Shown here: one piece after another, positions 46,427 to 59,019 of the stretch
Numbering within the stretch: the stretch's first letter is position 1
Layout of the letters: each line of letters opens with the position of its first letter
Assembly: GCF_963678635.1 (NCBI RefSeq)
Contig: NC_087063.1
Location: 4,936,580-5,000,579 of the forward strand
DNA length: 64,000 nt
Source: Symsagittifera roscoffensis
Taxonomy: Eukaryota > Xenacoelomorpha > Acoela > Convolutidae
Reading direction: 5' to 3'
Translations under genes and position numbers: made by a program
Notes under the pieces: model-generated
Seen by the model: the letters and a program-made list of their open reading frames with translations, nothing else
Databases searched by the model: none
Told to the model about the DNA's origin: nothing

Positions 46427-48172
46427 TTAATCATCAGCAAAAAATCCATTCGGAAAAATATCGTGAATGACTTTTGATGTTGTTAGAAGTTCAGCAAAAT
46501 AGCGGGTGATATTTTTAGTTTGCAGTAGTGGCCAAAGCAGTTCAAGTGCTTGGATGATCTTGTGTTCTTCACTATTTAGTGAGGTTTCATGCGGTGTGTT
46601 TTGAATTAGGTTATCAAGCTTATAATTCTATTTAATGTTATGAATGTATTCTAGGATTGGAATACAACGGGCTGAATATATTCAAGTGGAACAATTAGAG
46701 GACGGGATTCATTAACACTAAAAGTTCGTGTTAGTGGGCAGAATATATACATTTGTATGATAGGGTCGTAGTTTTTAAGGATTCCTTGCATGTTAGTGTC
46801 TTTGATACAATATGTAAAGTTTAAGAAAAATATTAAAGTGTATTTGGAGTTAATAAATTGAAATTGATGGTGTGGGTTTCGTGATGGTGTATTAGTTGTG
46901 TAATGGTGTTGTATGAATTTTCAGTAAGTGTAGGTGTGAGTTTGTTTTGTGCGTAACATAATTTGATGTGAGCATTGTAAGTCGCATTCTTTGGGTGTTA
47001 AGAAACTAAAGGTTAATGAAAAGTGGTTAAATTTAAAGAAATAAGAGTCGTAAGCTTTTGTGTCGCGAAGTGCAGCGGATATAATGTGTCCATTTTTTTT
47101 TATTCATGCAATTGATAGTAAACTCATATGAGGATTTGATGCAAAACTTCTCAGTTAGTTGGGGTTAGCATTAGTATTGTCATTTGAAAAGATATCTTCA
47201 TTGGGTCGTGCAATGGCGTGATCATAATGGTTAATTGAAAATCTATTAGCTTTTAGTGCAGTGAATCTTTAGTGTTTGGTTTAATCCGATAGTTGTGAAC
47301 TGTTTTTAGTGAAGTGCTGTAGTGAGATGTTATAGCCTAGTTTGACGTAACTCATTGTCATCTAGACTCTTATAAAGTGGGAGTGATAATGGGTTACTTA
47401 ATTGATAGTATGAGGTTCATGAAAGGGTGGGAAATAATGCATTTCCGTTAACATAATTTGGTTGGTCGTTGTTAGGGTTTGAGTGATTGTAAGTACATTG
47501 TGGAAAAAATGCTAAGCATACTTGGAGGAGTTCTTTTGTGTTAGTATGAAAAAGATGATCCATAAAGGTCTGAGCTGGTCGAGGGTTAGAAGGAAACGGA
47601 GTATTGGAGATTTTTCTTTTTAATACTCGGTGGGCTCGGGTTTCTACAGTAATGGATGGGGAGTTGGAGGATTCTGAGGATGTCATCGTTTGTGAGAGGT
47701 GATGAATGGTTAGTTTGTTAGGGTGTTGTAGTTCTTGTTGAACGGTTGTGAAGTTTTCTAATTCGTTTTCAAGATCAGTATCGACGGGGCTAGAGTGGTC
47801 AGGTGGGTCGCTGGTCATTGGGGAGTAGATTGGGGTTGCATCAGTGTAGAAGGAAGGGGCTGAGGAAGGTTAATCGGGGATTTGGGTATGGATGGGTTGA
47901 AAGGGAGGCAGGGAAAAGTGGATAGGCTATGTTCGGAGTCTGCAAATTCATCGAGGGTTTCAATATCAGAGTTGTTAAATTGTGAAATTGTGAGAAAAAC
48001 TGTATTTGTGAAAGTGTCGTCCGAATCCATGCTTGGTGAATTATTAGTATATTATGTTTCCAGGTAGGGAGTGAAATCAAAAAGTGGTGAGATCTGAGAG
48101 TGACGTTGGAGGTTGGATGGGTATGAAAGGGAACGGTTGTGGGATCCAATTTGGCGGCTCATCGTGGGCTAA
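46427..48172 (-). pseudogene. ORF3 of element B, copy 1
   Basis: Minus-strand counterpart of ORF3 in element A, ending HDIFPNGFFADD at 46427. Open pieces: 47815-48030 (from the conserved Met, MDSDDTFTNTVF) and 47417-47818 (133 codons: TSSESSNSPSITVET, FMDHLFHTNTKELLQV). The C-terminal half (46650-47000) is broken but still readable. The conserved block FNNSDIETLDEF matches A. There is no recognised domain, signal peptide or membrane segment. Confidence 0.55.
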
Positions 48173-51073
48173 AAAGGTGGTTGTTCTGAGAACGGAAATT
48201 TTTGGTATGTGGCTGTTCTATAGTCTGTTTATATGTTTTTTCTACTTTTGGTTGCTGTGCTATAATGTGGGTATGTGGACTTTGTGGATATCTTTGACTT
48301 GTTGAGATTTGCTCTGTTAGAGATATATTTCTGTAACTTCGTGGTACTAAAGATAATGGATGGATATTTTGTAATGTATGTAATTGTAGTGCTGTAGGTG
48401 TTCCTAGTGTCTTGTGATATATCATATGTATTGGGAGTAGTTGATAGTTTCTTATTGTATTCACTTATTTGAGCGTGTAAAAGTATTTTGTTAATTGAGG
48501 TTGGAAATATTCCGAAAAATCCTGCGAAAAATATGCGTGCTACACTTGCTTTTTTGTTTACTTGTGTGTGTATTGCGCAAGTATTATGAATTTCTTTCAA
48601 TGATGAAAAAAGAAATCCAAAAAAAACCAAATATTGCTTATAATACAGTCCATATTTCTAAGATATAGTAGGGCCATCCTAGTAGGCGAGTAGTTCATTT
48701 TTTAAATATACAAAATTAAAAATATTGAAAGGGAAATATCTTGTGGACGGTCATTTTCACCGTTTAGACAAATGTATTTCTTTTATATCTTTCAAATCCC
48801 CACTGTAGTCTTGTGTGTAGATGTCTAAAAATCCTGCGGTTTCTGCAGGTTTTCGTAAATTTTGGTCGATGGATTGTCTTTGTATTGTGCCCATTATTGT
48901 GTGGAGTTCTTGAAATTTTTGTGCGGATGTGAAGTTGTATATCTGATCTGGAGTATATACCTATTGATTGTAGATCTATATTTAGGTTTTAGCAATAGCT
49001 TTAAAACTTTTTGTTGAAACTTGTTTTGATGGTGGCATAAGTGTTGGGTATGGTGTGAGAAGATAAAATTTATCTTCATCCGGATTTAATTGTAAAACAT
49101 TGTGGCTTTTTTCAGATCCACATGGGACGGCTGTATCCCAAAAAAATGTTCTTCTAGAAAGCCTGTCAACAAAATGTACTTTATTTTTGTAGAATATGGG
49201 GATTCTTTTGTAACATCTTTTATCTTCAAATACATATAATGACAAAACTTTTTTTTTACATGGGTAATACCATAAATCCTTCGTAGTCAATATAATTTGA
49301 TCTATTTCCTGACAACAAATATCCTGCAAAAGGTATTTTTAAAACTGCAAGTGCAAGTGATTGTAGGATTTATGTTCGTTCAAGTTCACATAAATGATGA
49401 AGCGTTTCTATTTCTGATAGTGACATTTCTTGAAAAATTCGACTTATTGTGTAATCTAATTTCATATCTAAGTGAATGTCATAGTGAATTGCACCAAAAT
49501 AGATATTGTTGACAAGTGATAGTTCTTGAAAGCGCGTACTGCTTTTGTCTTGTGGTCTAAGTTTTCCACCAGTTCTTCCTGTATTTTTTAGAACTGTTAC
49601 TGGGATGTATGAATTTTGGTCGCTTTTTGAAATGTGATGTGTTAGACTTGGCATTATTATTAGATTTCCTGTGTTCATGTCGAAACCTTTTTCGTATTTG
49701 ACAAGGTTTTCTGAGTATTGTGTTTTATAAACTGGAGTATTATATTTGCAGGCGAGTTTCGTTTTCGGGCAGATTTGAAAACGTGTTAACTTAATTTCAC
49801 AAATGAAAAAATGATTGTTTTGCCCGATTTTTTCAGGGTTTAATTCATTATAAGAGATGGATTCAATAAAGTTTTTTGATAAAATTTAATCATTCTTGCA
49901 TGTATTTTTGCAACTTGAAATGTGGTACTTGTGTCTTCGGGGGACCAAACAGTTGTTGCTTGTGTTCTTGTTGTTGGATCGCAATATCCTTCGTCGTTTT
50001 TACAAAGTAATCGGATTCCTTGATAAATTTAAGTGTCATCCTTTGAATCTCGTGTTAATTGTATTTGTTGTGGTTGGATTTTCCAATCAAAAAACATAAT
50101 TCTTTTATTTTTTGTGTCAGCATTGCAATTAGAAGGGTTGTTAATTCCAATGTGTGGCATCCAATTTTTATTATGGAGATCATAAGTTAATCGTCCATGT
50201 GCGCTGTGGAATGGGTGTTTGTCATATAATTTTATATGACCTTGGTATCTTTCAAGACATTGGTATCTTTCAAGAGTCTGAAAAAACTTAAAAATTTACT
50301 AATTTTCGACTTCTGCCTTCATTTGTGGTTAATTTTAATCAATTAAGTTTAATCTTGGGGCTGAGATGTAAAAGTTTTTCTTTAATAATTTGATAGAAAG
50401 ATTCGTGATTAAGTCTATTTTTGTTTCCATTGGAGACTTGAGAACAGTGTACTTTTTTTCTCTGAGAATGTTGCGTAAACTTGTACCCTGTTAATGTTGT
50501 AGCTCTAGCTTTTAAATAAATTTTCGCTACTATTTTTGTTGTTTTTTTTTTTTTGTGGTTCAGATATGCATTGAGTTTCTTGATTTATGGCGTTTTTATG
50601 TAGTGTTTTTTTTTATTATTTTCTTCACAATTATAGTGTGTGACTAATATATCTTGGGGTCCTGTTCGAGGGGAGGGTTTTTATGAGTTAATGTTTCTGA
50701 AAAAGTAACAGGGGGTAACGTTTGAAAGAGAAAAATTAATAAACAATACATGTGTGGGTTAGTCCTGAATAGGGGTTATAGAATGTAATGCATCCAAGTG
50801 TCTTTTTGTATATCTATCGTATTTATAGATAATTTCTGTTGTGATAAATGGGGGAGAAAATGATTGAGCTGTTATATTTTGTGGAGCTAAGTGGAGAGGG
50901 AGGGTGATGTACTAGCTTGTTTAGTTTTACTGTTATTTCAAATTTAAATGTTAAATTGTCGTGTGTAAGGATTTGTATATTGTGTTCCTGTATGTCTATA
51001 TGTCATGAATGTCGTGTCTATTTTGTAATCTGTTGAGTGCCCAGTTATGTAGTCTGTTACTGTTGAGGTATTG
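48173..51073 (-). pseudogene. env: env of element B, partial copy 1 (C-terminal two thirds)
   Basis: Open pieces 48982-49329 (115 codons, with CKKKVLSLYVFEDKRCYKRI and a later Cys) and 49370-49678 (102 codons) match copy 2 at 54211-55135 closely. The anchor GWPYYIL and the following hydrophobic stretch lie near 48570-48680. Its upstream part ends abruptly at 51073, where the duplicated 3' region begins, so the N-terminus is missing. Confidence 0.65.
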
Positions 51074-51074
51074 A

Positions 51075-51686
51075 TCATGCTATTAGTTTGTGATTTTGTG
51101 ACGTTAGTAAGGTGCGTTGGTTATTGTAGTTTACCAAATAATTTCCTCCAACCGGGTTAAAGGAAAGTTTCAAGCGTGTGAAAACTGGTTAGAGATGTTA
51201 TCAGTGAAAGTTAAAATTTAAAACTCATTCTTTAAACAATTCTTCGTGGCCGAGCTGTGTGATTGTGGAAATAATTTATGGGTGGCGAGTGAATGATTCG
51301 AATCTTATAAAAGAAGCGTCTTGTAAAAATGTTAGTATTAATTTATCTGCACTTTTTTCAAGAATTTACTGCGTTGAAGTTTCAGTTTACTGCGTTGAAG
51401 TTGGGAAATTTTAATTCATAAATTTACTGCTTATTAAAAAGAATTTTTTTTCATTCGGGGTTATTTATTATTTTGCTGCTATTTTTAAGAAATTTACTGC
51501 TATTTTAATTTTTACTGCGATTTGTTAATACAATTTTAAAAGTTTTAAGAAAGAAGTTTCAATTTTTTGTTTGTTTTCGTTTGTTTTAGATCATGGTGTG
51601 ATGAGATCTAAAAAAAAATGAAATCTTTATAAAGATTGATTAGTTGTGTTTTGAATTTATTAGTGAAAGTTACATATATATACTAC
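51075..51686 (-). other. Second copy of the 3' non-coding region within element B
   Basis: It starts GATCATGCTATTAGTTTG, as at 45813, and keeps the TTTACTGC repeats (51360-51520). No LTR lies between the copies, which shows an internal tandem duplication rather than two neighbouring insertions. Confidence 0.8.
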
Positions 51687-53421
51687 TTAATCACCAGCAA
51701 AAAACCCATTCGGAAAAATATCGTGAATGACTTTAGATGTTGTTAGAAGTCCAGCAAAATAGCGGGTGATATTTGTAGTTTGCAGTAGTGGCCAAAGCAG
51801 CTCAAGTGCTTGGATGATCTTGTGTTCTGCACTACTTAGTGAGATTTCATGCGGTGTGTTTTGAATTATGTTATCAAGCTTATGATTATATTTGTATTCT
51901 AGGATTGGAATCCAACGGGCTGAATATATTCATGTGGAACAATTAGATGACGGGATTCATTAACACTAAAAGTTCGTGTTAGTGGGCAGAATATATACAT
52001 TTGTCTGATAGGGTTGTAGTTTTTAAGGATTCCTTGCGTGTTAGTGTCTTTGATACAAAATGTAAAGTTTAAGAAAAATGTTGAAGTGTATTTGGAGTTA
52101 ATAAAATGAAATCGATGGTGTGGGTTTCGTGATGTTGTACTAGTTGTGTAATGGTGTTGTATGAATTTATAGTAAGTGTAGGTGTGATCCTGTTTTGTGC
52201 GTAACATAATTTGATGTGAGCATTGTAAGTCGCATTCTTTGGTTGTTAAGAAACTAAAGGTTAATGAAAAGTGGTTAAATTTACCGAAATAAGAGTCGTA
52301 AGCTTTTGTGTCGCGAAGTGCAGCGGATATAATGTGGTCATTTTTTTTATTCATGCAGTTGATAGTAATACATATGAGGGTTTGATGAAAAATTTCTCAG
52401 TTAGTTGGGGGTTAGCATTAGTATTGTCAATTGAAAAGATGTCATCATTGGGTCGTGCAATGGCGTGATCTTAATGGTTAAATGAAAATCTATTGGCTTT
52501 TCTTGCAGTGAATCTATAGTGTTTGGTTTAATCCGATAGTTGTGAACTATTTTTCGTGAAGTGCTGTAGTGAGATGTTATAGCCTAGTTTGACATAATTC
52601 ATTGTCATCTGGATTATTATATAGTGGGAAAGATAATGGGTTACTTAATTGATAGTATGGGGTCCATGAAAGGGTGGGAAATAATGAATTTCCGTTAACA
52701 TAATTTGGTTGGTCGTTGTTAGGGTTTGAGTGATAGTAAATATATAGTGGAAAAAATGCTAAGAATACTTGGAGGAGTTCTTTTGTGTTAGTATGAAAAA
52801 GATGATCCATAAAGGTCTGAGCTGGTCGAGGGTTAGAAGGAAACGGAGTATTGGAGATTTTTCGTTTAAATACTCGGTGGGCTCGGGTTTCTGCAGTAGT
52901 GGATGGGGAGTTGGAGGATTCTGAGGATGTCATCGTTTGTGAGAGGTGATGAATGGTTAGTTTGATAGGGTGTTGTTGTTGTTGTTGAATGGTTGTGAAG
53001 CTTTCTAATTCGTTTTCAAGTTCAGTATCGACGGGGCTAGAGTGGTCAGGTGGGTCGCTGGTCATTGGGGAGTAGATTGGGGTTGCATCTGTGTAGAAGG
53101 AAGGGGCTGAGGTAGGTTAATCGGGGATTTGGGTATGGATGGGTTAAAAGGGAGGCTAGGATAAAGTGGATAGGCTATGTTCGGAGTCTGCAAATTCATC
53201 GAGGGTTTCAATATCAGAGTTGTTTAAATTGTGAAATTGTGAGAAAAACTGTAATTGTGAAAGTGCCGTTCGAATCCATGCTTGGTGACTTATTAGTATT
53301 TTATGTTTCGAGGTAGGGAGTGAAATCAAAAAGTGGTGAGATCTGAGAGTGACGTTGGAGGTTGGATGGGTATGAAAGGGAACGGTTGTGGGATCCAATC
53401 TGGCGGCTCATCGTGGGCTAA
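51687..53421 (-). pseudogene. ORF3 of element B, copy 2
   Basis: Longer open pieces than copy 1: 52577-53065 (162 codons) and 51899-52354 (151 codons, starting MNKKNDHIISAALRDTKAY, with CDLQCSHQIMLRTKQ and FFLNFTFCIKDTNTQG, ending HEYIQPVGFQS). The stop is at 51687. Three copies in the window (one in A, two in B) keep the same residues, so the frame was under selection before these copies died. Function is unknown. Confidence 0.6.
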
Positions 53422-56400
53422 AAGGTGGTTGTTCTGAGAACGGAAATTGTTGTATATGGCTGTTCTATAGTCTGTTTATATGTTTCTTCTACATTTGGTT
53501 GCTGTGCTATGATGTGGGTAAGTGGACTTTGTGGATATCCATGACTTGTTGAGATTTGCTCTGTTAGAGATATTTTGCTGTAACTTTTTATTTTGTAATG
53601 TATGTAATTGTGGTGCTGTAGGTGTCGTGTTCCTAGTGTCTTGTGATATATCATATGTATTGGGGGTAGTTGAGAGTTTTTTATTGTATTCACTTATTTG
53701 AGCGTGTAAAAGTATTTTGTTAATTGAGGTTGGAAATATTCCGAAAAATTCTGCGAAAAGTATGCGTGCTACACTTGCTTGTTTGTTTACTTGTGTTTGT
53801 ATTGCGCAAGTATTATGAATTCCTTTCAATGATGAAAAAAGAAGTCCAAAAAAAACAAACATTGCTTATAATACAGTCAATATTTCTAAGATATAGTAGG
53901 GCCATCCTAGTAGGCGAGTAGTTCATTTTTTAAATATACAAAACTAAAGATATTGATAGGGGAAATATCTTGTGGACGGCCATTTTCACCGTTTAGACAA
54001 AGGTATTTCTTTTATATCTTTAAAATCTCCACGGTAGTCTTGTGTGTAGATGTCTAAAAATCCTGCGGTTTCTGCAGGTTTTCATAAATTTTGGTCGATG
54101 GATTGTCTTTGTATTGTGCCCATTATTGTATGAAGTTCTTGAAATTTTTGTGCGGATGTGATGTTGTATATCTGATCCGGAGTATATACCTATTGATTGT
54201 AGATCTATATTTAGGTTTTAGCAATAGCTTTAAAACTTTCTGATGAAATTTTTTTTGATGGTGGCATAAGTGTTGGGTATGGTGTGAGAAGATAATATTT
54301 ATCTTCATCCGGATTTAATTGTAAAACATTGTGGCTTTTTTCAGATCCACTTGGGACGGCTGTATCCCAAAAATATGTTCTTCTAGAAAGCCTGTCAACA
54401 AAATGAACTTTATTTTTGTAGAATATGGGGATTCTTTTGTAACATCTTTTATCTTCAAATACATATAATGACGATACTTTTTTTGTACATGGGTAATACC
54501 ATGAAATATTTCCTTCGTAGCCAATATAATCTATTTCCTGACAACAAATATCCTGCAAAAGGTATTTTTAAAACTGCAAGTGCAAGTGATTGTAGGATTT
54601 ATGTTCGTTCAAGTTCACATAAATGATGAAGCGTTTCTATTTCTGATAGTGACTTTTCTTGAAAATTTCTACTTATTGTGTAATCTAATTTCATATCTAA
54701 GTGAATGTCATAGTGAATTGCACCAAAATAGATATTGTTGACAAGTGATAATTCTTGTAAGCGCGTACTGCTTTTGTCTTGTGGTCTAAGTTTTCCACCA
54801 GTTCTTCCTGTATTTTTTAGAACTGTTACTGGGATGTATGAATTTTCGTCGCTTTTTGAAATGTGATGTGTTAGATTTGGCATCATTATTAGATTTCCTG
54901 TGTTCATGTCGAAACCTTTTTCGTATTCGACAAGGTTTTCTGAGTATTGTGTTTTATAAAGTGGAGTATTATATTTGCAGGCGAGTTCCGTTTCCGGATA
55001 GATTTGAAAACGTGTCAATTCAATTTCAATATTACTGATATTTTGGAAAAATTGATTGTTTTGCCTGATTTTTTCAGGGTTTACTTCATTATAAGAGATG
55101 GATTCAATAAAGTTTTTTTGATAAAATTTAATCATTCTTGCGTGTATTTTTGCAACTTGAAATGTGGTACTTGTGTCTTCGGGGGACCAAACAATTGTTG
55201 CTTGTGTTCTTGTTGTTGGATCGCAATATCCTTCGTAGTTTTTACAAAATAATCGGATTCCTTGATAAATTTAAGTGTCATCCTTTAAATCTCGTGTTAA
55301 TTGTATTTTTAACATCTCCAAAAATGATGAAGCGTTTCTATTTCTGATAGTGACATTTCTTGAAAAATTCTACTTATTGTGTAATCTAATTTCATATCTA
55401 AGTGAATGTCATAGTGAATTGCACCAAAATAGATATTGTTGATAAGTGATAGTTCTTGTAAGCGCGTACTGCTTTTGTCTTGTGGTCTAAGTTTTCCACC
55501 AGTTCTTCCTGTATTTTTTAGAACTGTTACTGGGATGTATGAATTTTTGTCGATTTTTGAATTGTGATGTGTTAGATTTGGCATTATTATTAGATTTCCT
55601 GTGTTCATGTCGAAACCTTTTTCGTATTCGACAAGGTTTTCTGAGTATTGTGTTTTATAAAGTGGAGTGTTATATTTGCAGGCGAGTTCCGTTTCCGGGT
55701 AGATTTGAAAACGTGTTATATTAATTTCAATTTTACTGATATTTTGGAAAAATTGATTGTTGTACCTGATTTTTTCAGGGTTTACCTCTTTATAAGAGAT
55801 GGATCCAATAAATTTTTTTTGACAAATTTAATCATTCTTGCGTGTATTTTTGCAACTTGAAATGTGGTACTTGTGTCTTCGGGGGACCAAACAATTATTG
55901 CTTGTGTTCTTGTTGTTTGATCGCAATATCCTTCGTCGTTTTTACAACGTAATCAGATTCCTTGATAAATTTAAGTGTCATCCTTTAAATCTCATGTTAA
56001 TTGTATTTTTTCTGGTTGGATTTTCCAATCAAAAAACATAATTCCTTTGTTTTTTGTGTCAGCTTTGCAATTAGAAGGGTTGTTAATGCCAATGTGTGGC
56101 ATCCAATTTTTATCATGGAGATCATAAGTTAATCGTCCATGTGCGCCGTGGAATGGGTGTTTGTCATATAATTTTATATGACCTTGGTATCTTTCAGGAC
56201 CTTGGTATCTTTCAAGAGTCTGGAAAAACTTAAAAATTTACTAATTTTCGACTTGTGCTTTATTTGCGGTTAATTTTAATCAATTAAGTTTTTTTTAACA
56301 TTCTTAGGGCTGAGATGTAAAAATTTTTTAAAAATAATTTTGATAGAAAGATTCGTGATCAAGTCTATTTTTGTTTCCATTTGAGACTTGAGAACAGTGT

Positions 56401-57860
56401 ACTTTTTTTCTCTGAGAATGTTGCGTAAACTTGTACCCTGTTAATGTTGTAGCTCTAGCTTTTGAATAAATTTTCGCTACTATTTTTGTTGTTTATTTTT
56501 CTTTTGGTTCAGATTTGCATTGAGTTACTTGATTTATGGCGTATTTTTATAGTGTTTTATTTTCTTTATTTTCTTATGTTCATTTTCTTCCTAATCATAG
56601 TGTGTGACTAATATATCTTGGGGTCCTGTTTGAGGGTAAGGGTTTTTATAAATTATTGTTTATGAAAAAGTAACAGAGGGTAACGTTTGAAAGAGAAAAA
56701 TTATTAAACAATACATGTGTGGGTTAGTCCTGAATAGGGGTTATAGAATGGAATGCATCCAAGTGTCTTTTTGTATATCTATCGTATTTATATATAATTT
56801 CTGTTGTGATAAATGGTGGAAGTAATGATTGAGCTGTTATATTTTGTGGAGCTAAGTGAAAAGGGTGATGTACTAGATTGTTTAGTTTTACTGTTATTTC
56901 AAATTTAGGTGTTAAATTGTCGTGTGTAAGGATTTGTATATTGTGTTCCTGTATGCCTTTATGAATGTCGTGTCTATTTTGTAATCTGCTGAGTGCCCAG
57001 TTATGTAGTTTGTTACTGTTGAGGTATTGGCCGAATAGTAGAGGAGGTGCTACGAATGTATTCCAATCTAATCCTAGGGGTGTAATATTGGTTAAATGTT
57101 CCTTGTATCTATCATCTAAATTTGTATGAAAATTTGGAGGAAATGATGTTGTTGATTTCTGACTTATTGAAGGGGTTGAAGGAAGTGAGAGCGTTTCTGG
57201 TAGTGACAAAGATGTTTCTGATGAGATATTTATTGGATCATTTGCCAAGTTTGGTTCGCCTTGAGTGAAAGCTTGTGTCATCCAATGTGGGAGATGTTGT
57301 GTTGAAGTTAGGGGGTTTAAAGGATTTTCACGAATTTGTTCGGATGTGAGGGTTGATCCTTAGTAGTCCGATGGTATGTTTTGATTGTTTTGTTGTGAGC
57401 TAGATTGTTATGGTGGGAGGTACTTTGGATTGTACTGTTGGAAAGATCTAAAGTATTTGGAGTTGGTGATAGGGGTATGTTAAAATGAACTCTGGGAGGT
57501 GTAAAATTTCTATTTCGTCTTGGATGTATGATTTGTATTTTTTTGTGGATGTATTTTGGTTTTGACTTGGGTGTCTTGTTCTATTAAGGTCTTGCTGAAG
57601 GGAAAGGTATTGTGGTTCGCTTAGGGGGGCATGGCCAACTACAGTTTCTAAAGGTTCTGATAAAAGTGAATGTCTTTCTTCAAATGTATATGGGTTTCCT
57701 TGAAATGAAACACGTGTTGATGATTGAGGGTGGTTTGTCTGACTGGATCTTGGTGTTGTTGGAGATTCCTGGAACGTTGTAGTCGGCGGGCACTGTTGTG
57801 TGGGTTGTTGATTAGCAATTTTGAAAGATTCTTTAAATTTTTTCTATGAAAAAAATTTAT
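53422..57860 (-). pseudogene. env: env of element B, copy 2 with internal duplication
   Basis: Pieces in order from the N-terminus: a hydrophobic start near 57895-57930, a Pro/Ser/Thr-rich region, 56724-57281 (185 codons, with PINISSETSLSLPETLSLPS), 54599-55135 (178 codons), 54211-54558 (115 codons with the Cys-rich block) and the anchor GWPYYIL near 53870-53910. Between 54622 and 56009 a block of about 690 bp is duplicated in tandem, so one ectodomain segment appears twice. Glycoprotein role inferred from signal peptide, Cys pattern and C-terminal anchor. Confidence 0.65.
54622..56009. repeat. Tandem duplication of about 0.7 kb inside env
   Basis: AATGATGAAGCGTTTCTATT starts at 54622 and again at 55323, and both copies end with TTAATTGTATTTTT. 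They differ at several percent of positions, so this duplication is not recent. Confidence 0.9.
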
Positions 57861-58070
57861 GTTGATTATAATATTCTTCTATGAAACTGATTAGAAGTTT
57901 TGTTGCTAGTGCAAAAGGTATTTTTGCTTTTTTTTATACATTTGCATATTGTCAAAATTAGAGAAATGAGAAATGAGAAACATATTAATAAAAGAAGAAA
58001 AATGTTTTTCTTGTTAAAGATTTGTCCTAACATTTAGATAGTTGTTGAAATATCGTACCTTAGGAGGTGG

Positions 58071-58343
58071 TCAATGATTTTTGCAAAGTTGAGGTAGGTT
58101 TTGTAGAGTGAATAGCAAATTTATGAAAAACTGCAAAAAATTACAAAGAGAAAAAGAAATAGTTCGCAAGTATCTATAATGAAAAATGTGATGATTTGAA
58201 AAAAGTTTTGAAGTTGTAGATTTTAGAAGACTGACTGATTCGGAAAGGCGCATTTGAGATATGATTCGTTGTTGCTGAATTATTTTTTTTTCTTGTCGAG
58301 GCAAAATTTGAGTGTGGTTGGATTGTTTATTGATTTTTGACAA
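58071..58343 (-). CDS. Small ORF between pol and env, element B copy 1
   Basis: 90 codons starting MSKINKQSNHTQILPRQEKK, polar in the first 55 residues and hydrophobic after (SFSLCNFLQFFINLLFTL). The first 45 residues are nearly identical in the copy at 61557-61829 and the start is recognisable in element A. It may be a small membrane protein or a leader for env. Unrecognised. Confidence 0.45.
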   Translation of the reverse strand: MSKINKQSNHTQILPRQEKKIIQQQRIISQMRLSESVSLLKSTTSKLFSNHHIFHYRYLRTISFSLCNFLQFFINLLFTLQNLPQLCKNH

Positions 58344-59010
58344 GTGGGTTGAGTATAAGCAATTTTTGGTGAACAGAAGTCTGAAGGTCTAAGAGTGAGC
58401 GTCTTAATTTTGTTTTTAATTATTGGATGATCGGGGGTATCTAGGAGTTATTCGTACTTTAGGCTAAATGATCATGTCCTACTTTTTCTTTAGGCTAAAT
58501 TAATATTTTTCCTCAAGAGAAATTTGGAGTGTAAATTGGGACAATATTGTTAATTTTTGTACGAGTTGATAGGGGAGGATTGTATTATTTAGATTTTGTT
58601 TATTCCAGTTGTCAAATATGAGCGTCTTGCTTATTTTTGACCTGGAGGTCCTTTAGTTACAGTTACATATATGTTTGAAGTTTGCAAATTGACGGCTAAA
58701 AAAGTGGTGTCAGTATGAGGTGATGTTTAGATAGCTTCTGATTGGCTAAAAATGAACTAGTTGTTCGAGGGTGTTAGCATGAATTTATAGAAAGGAAAAA
58801 ACAGTTTGCTATTTTTCTGAAAGTTTAAAAATGATAATTAATTAGAAGGAGGTTTTTGGAATTCATTTTTCTTTATTATTTTAGATTGTGGTATGAAGGT
58901 TTTATAATCTTTTCGTGGTTGATTTCGAAGCAGTGATGATTGTCGGGGTTAAGAGGTTTCTTTTATTTCCTGTTGTAAAATTTTTTTCTTCTCATTTTTT
59001 TTGGTTTTTG
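58344..59010 (-). other. Spacer between integrase and the small ORF, element B
   Basis: No ORF. It matches 61830-62500 almost base for base and 21541-22270 of A more loosely. Contains GACCTGGAGGTCC, a near-palindrome also present in A and the duplicate. Confidence 0.5.
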
Positions 59011-59019
59011 GGAATTTTG

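Noticed and set aside
48084-48305. Plus-strand ORF opposite ORF3/env
   Set aside because: A shadow of the minus-strand genes, rich in Trp, Gly and Val as expected from the complement of Pro/Ser/Thr codons.
54838-55252. Plus-strand ORFs with Cys-rich ends opposite env
   Set aside because: Shadows of the env frame; they recur at 55539-55860 only because the DNA is duplicated.
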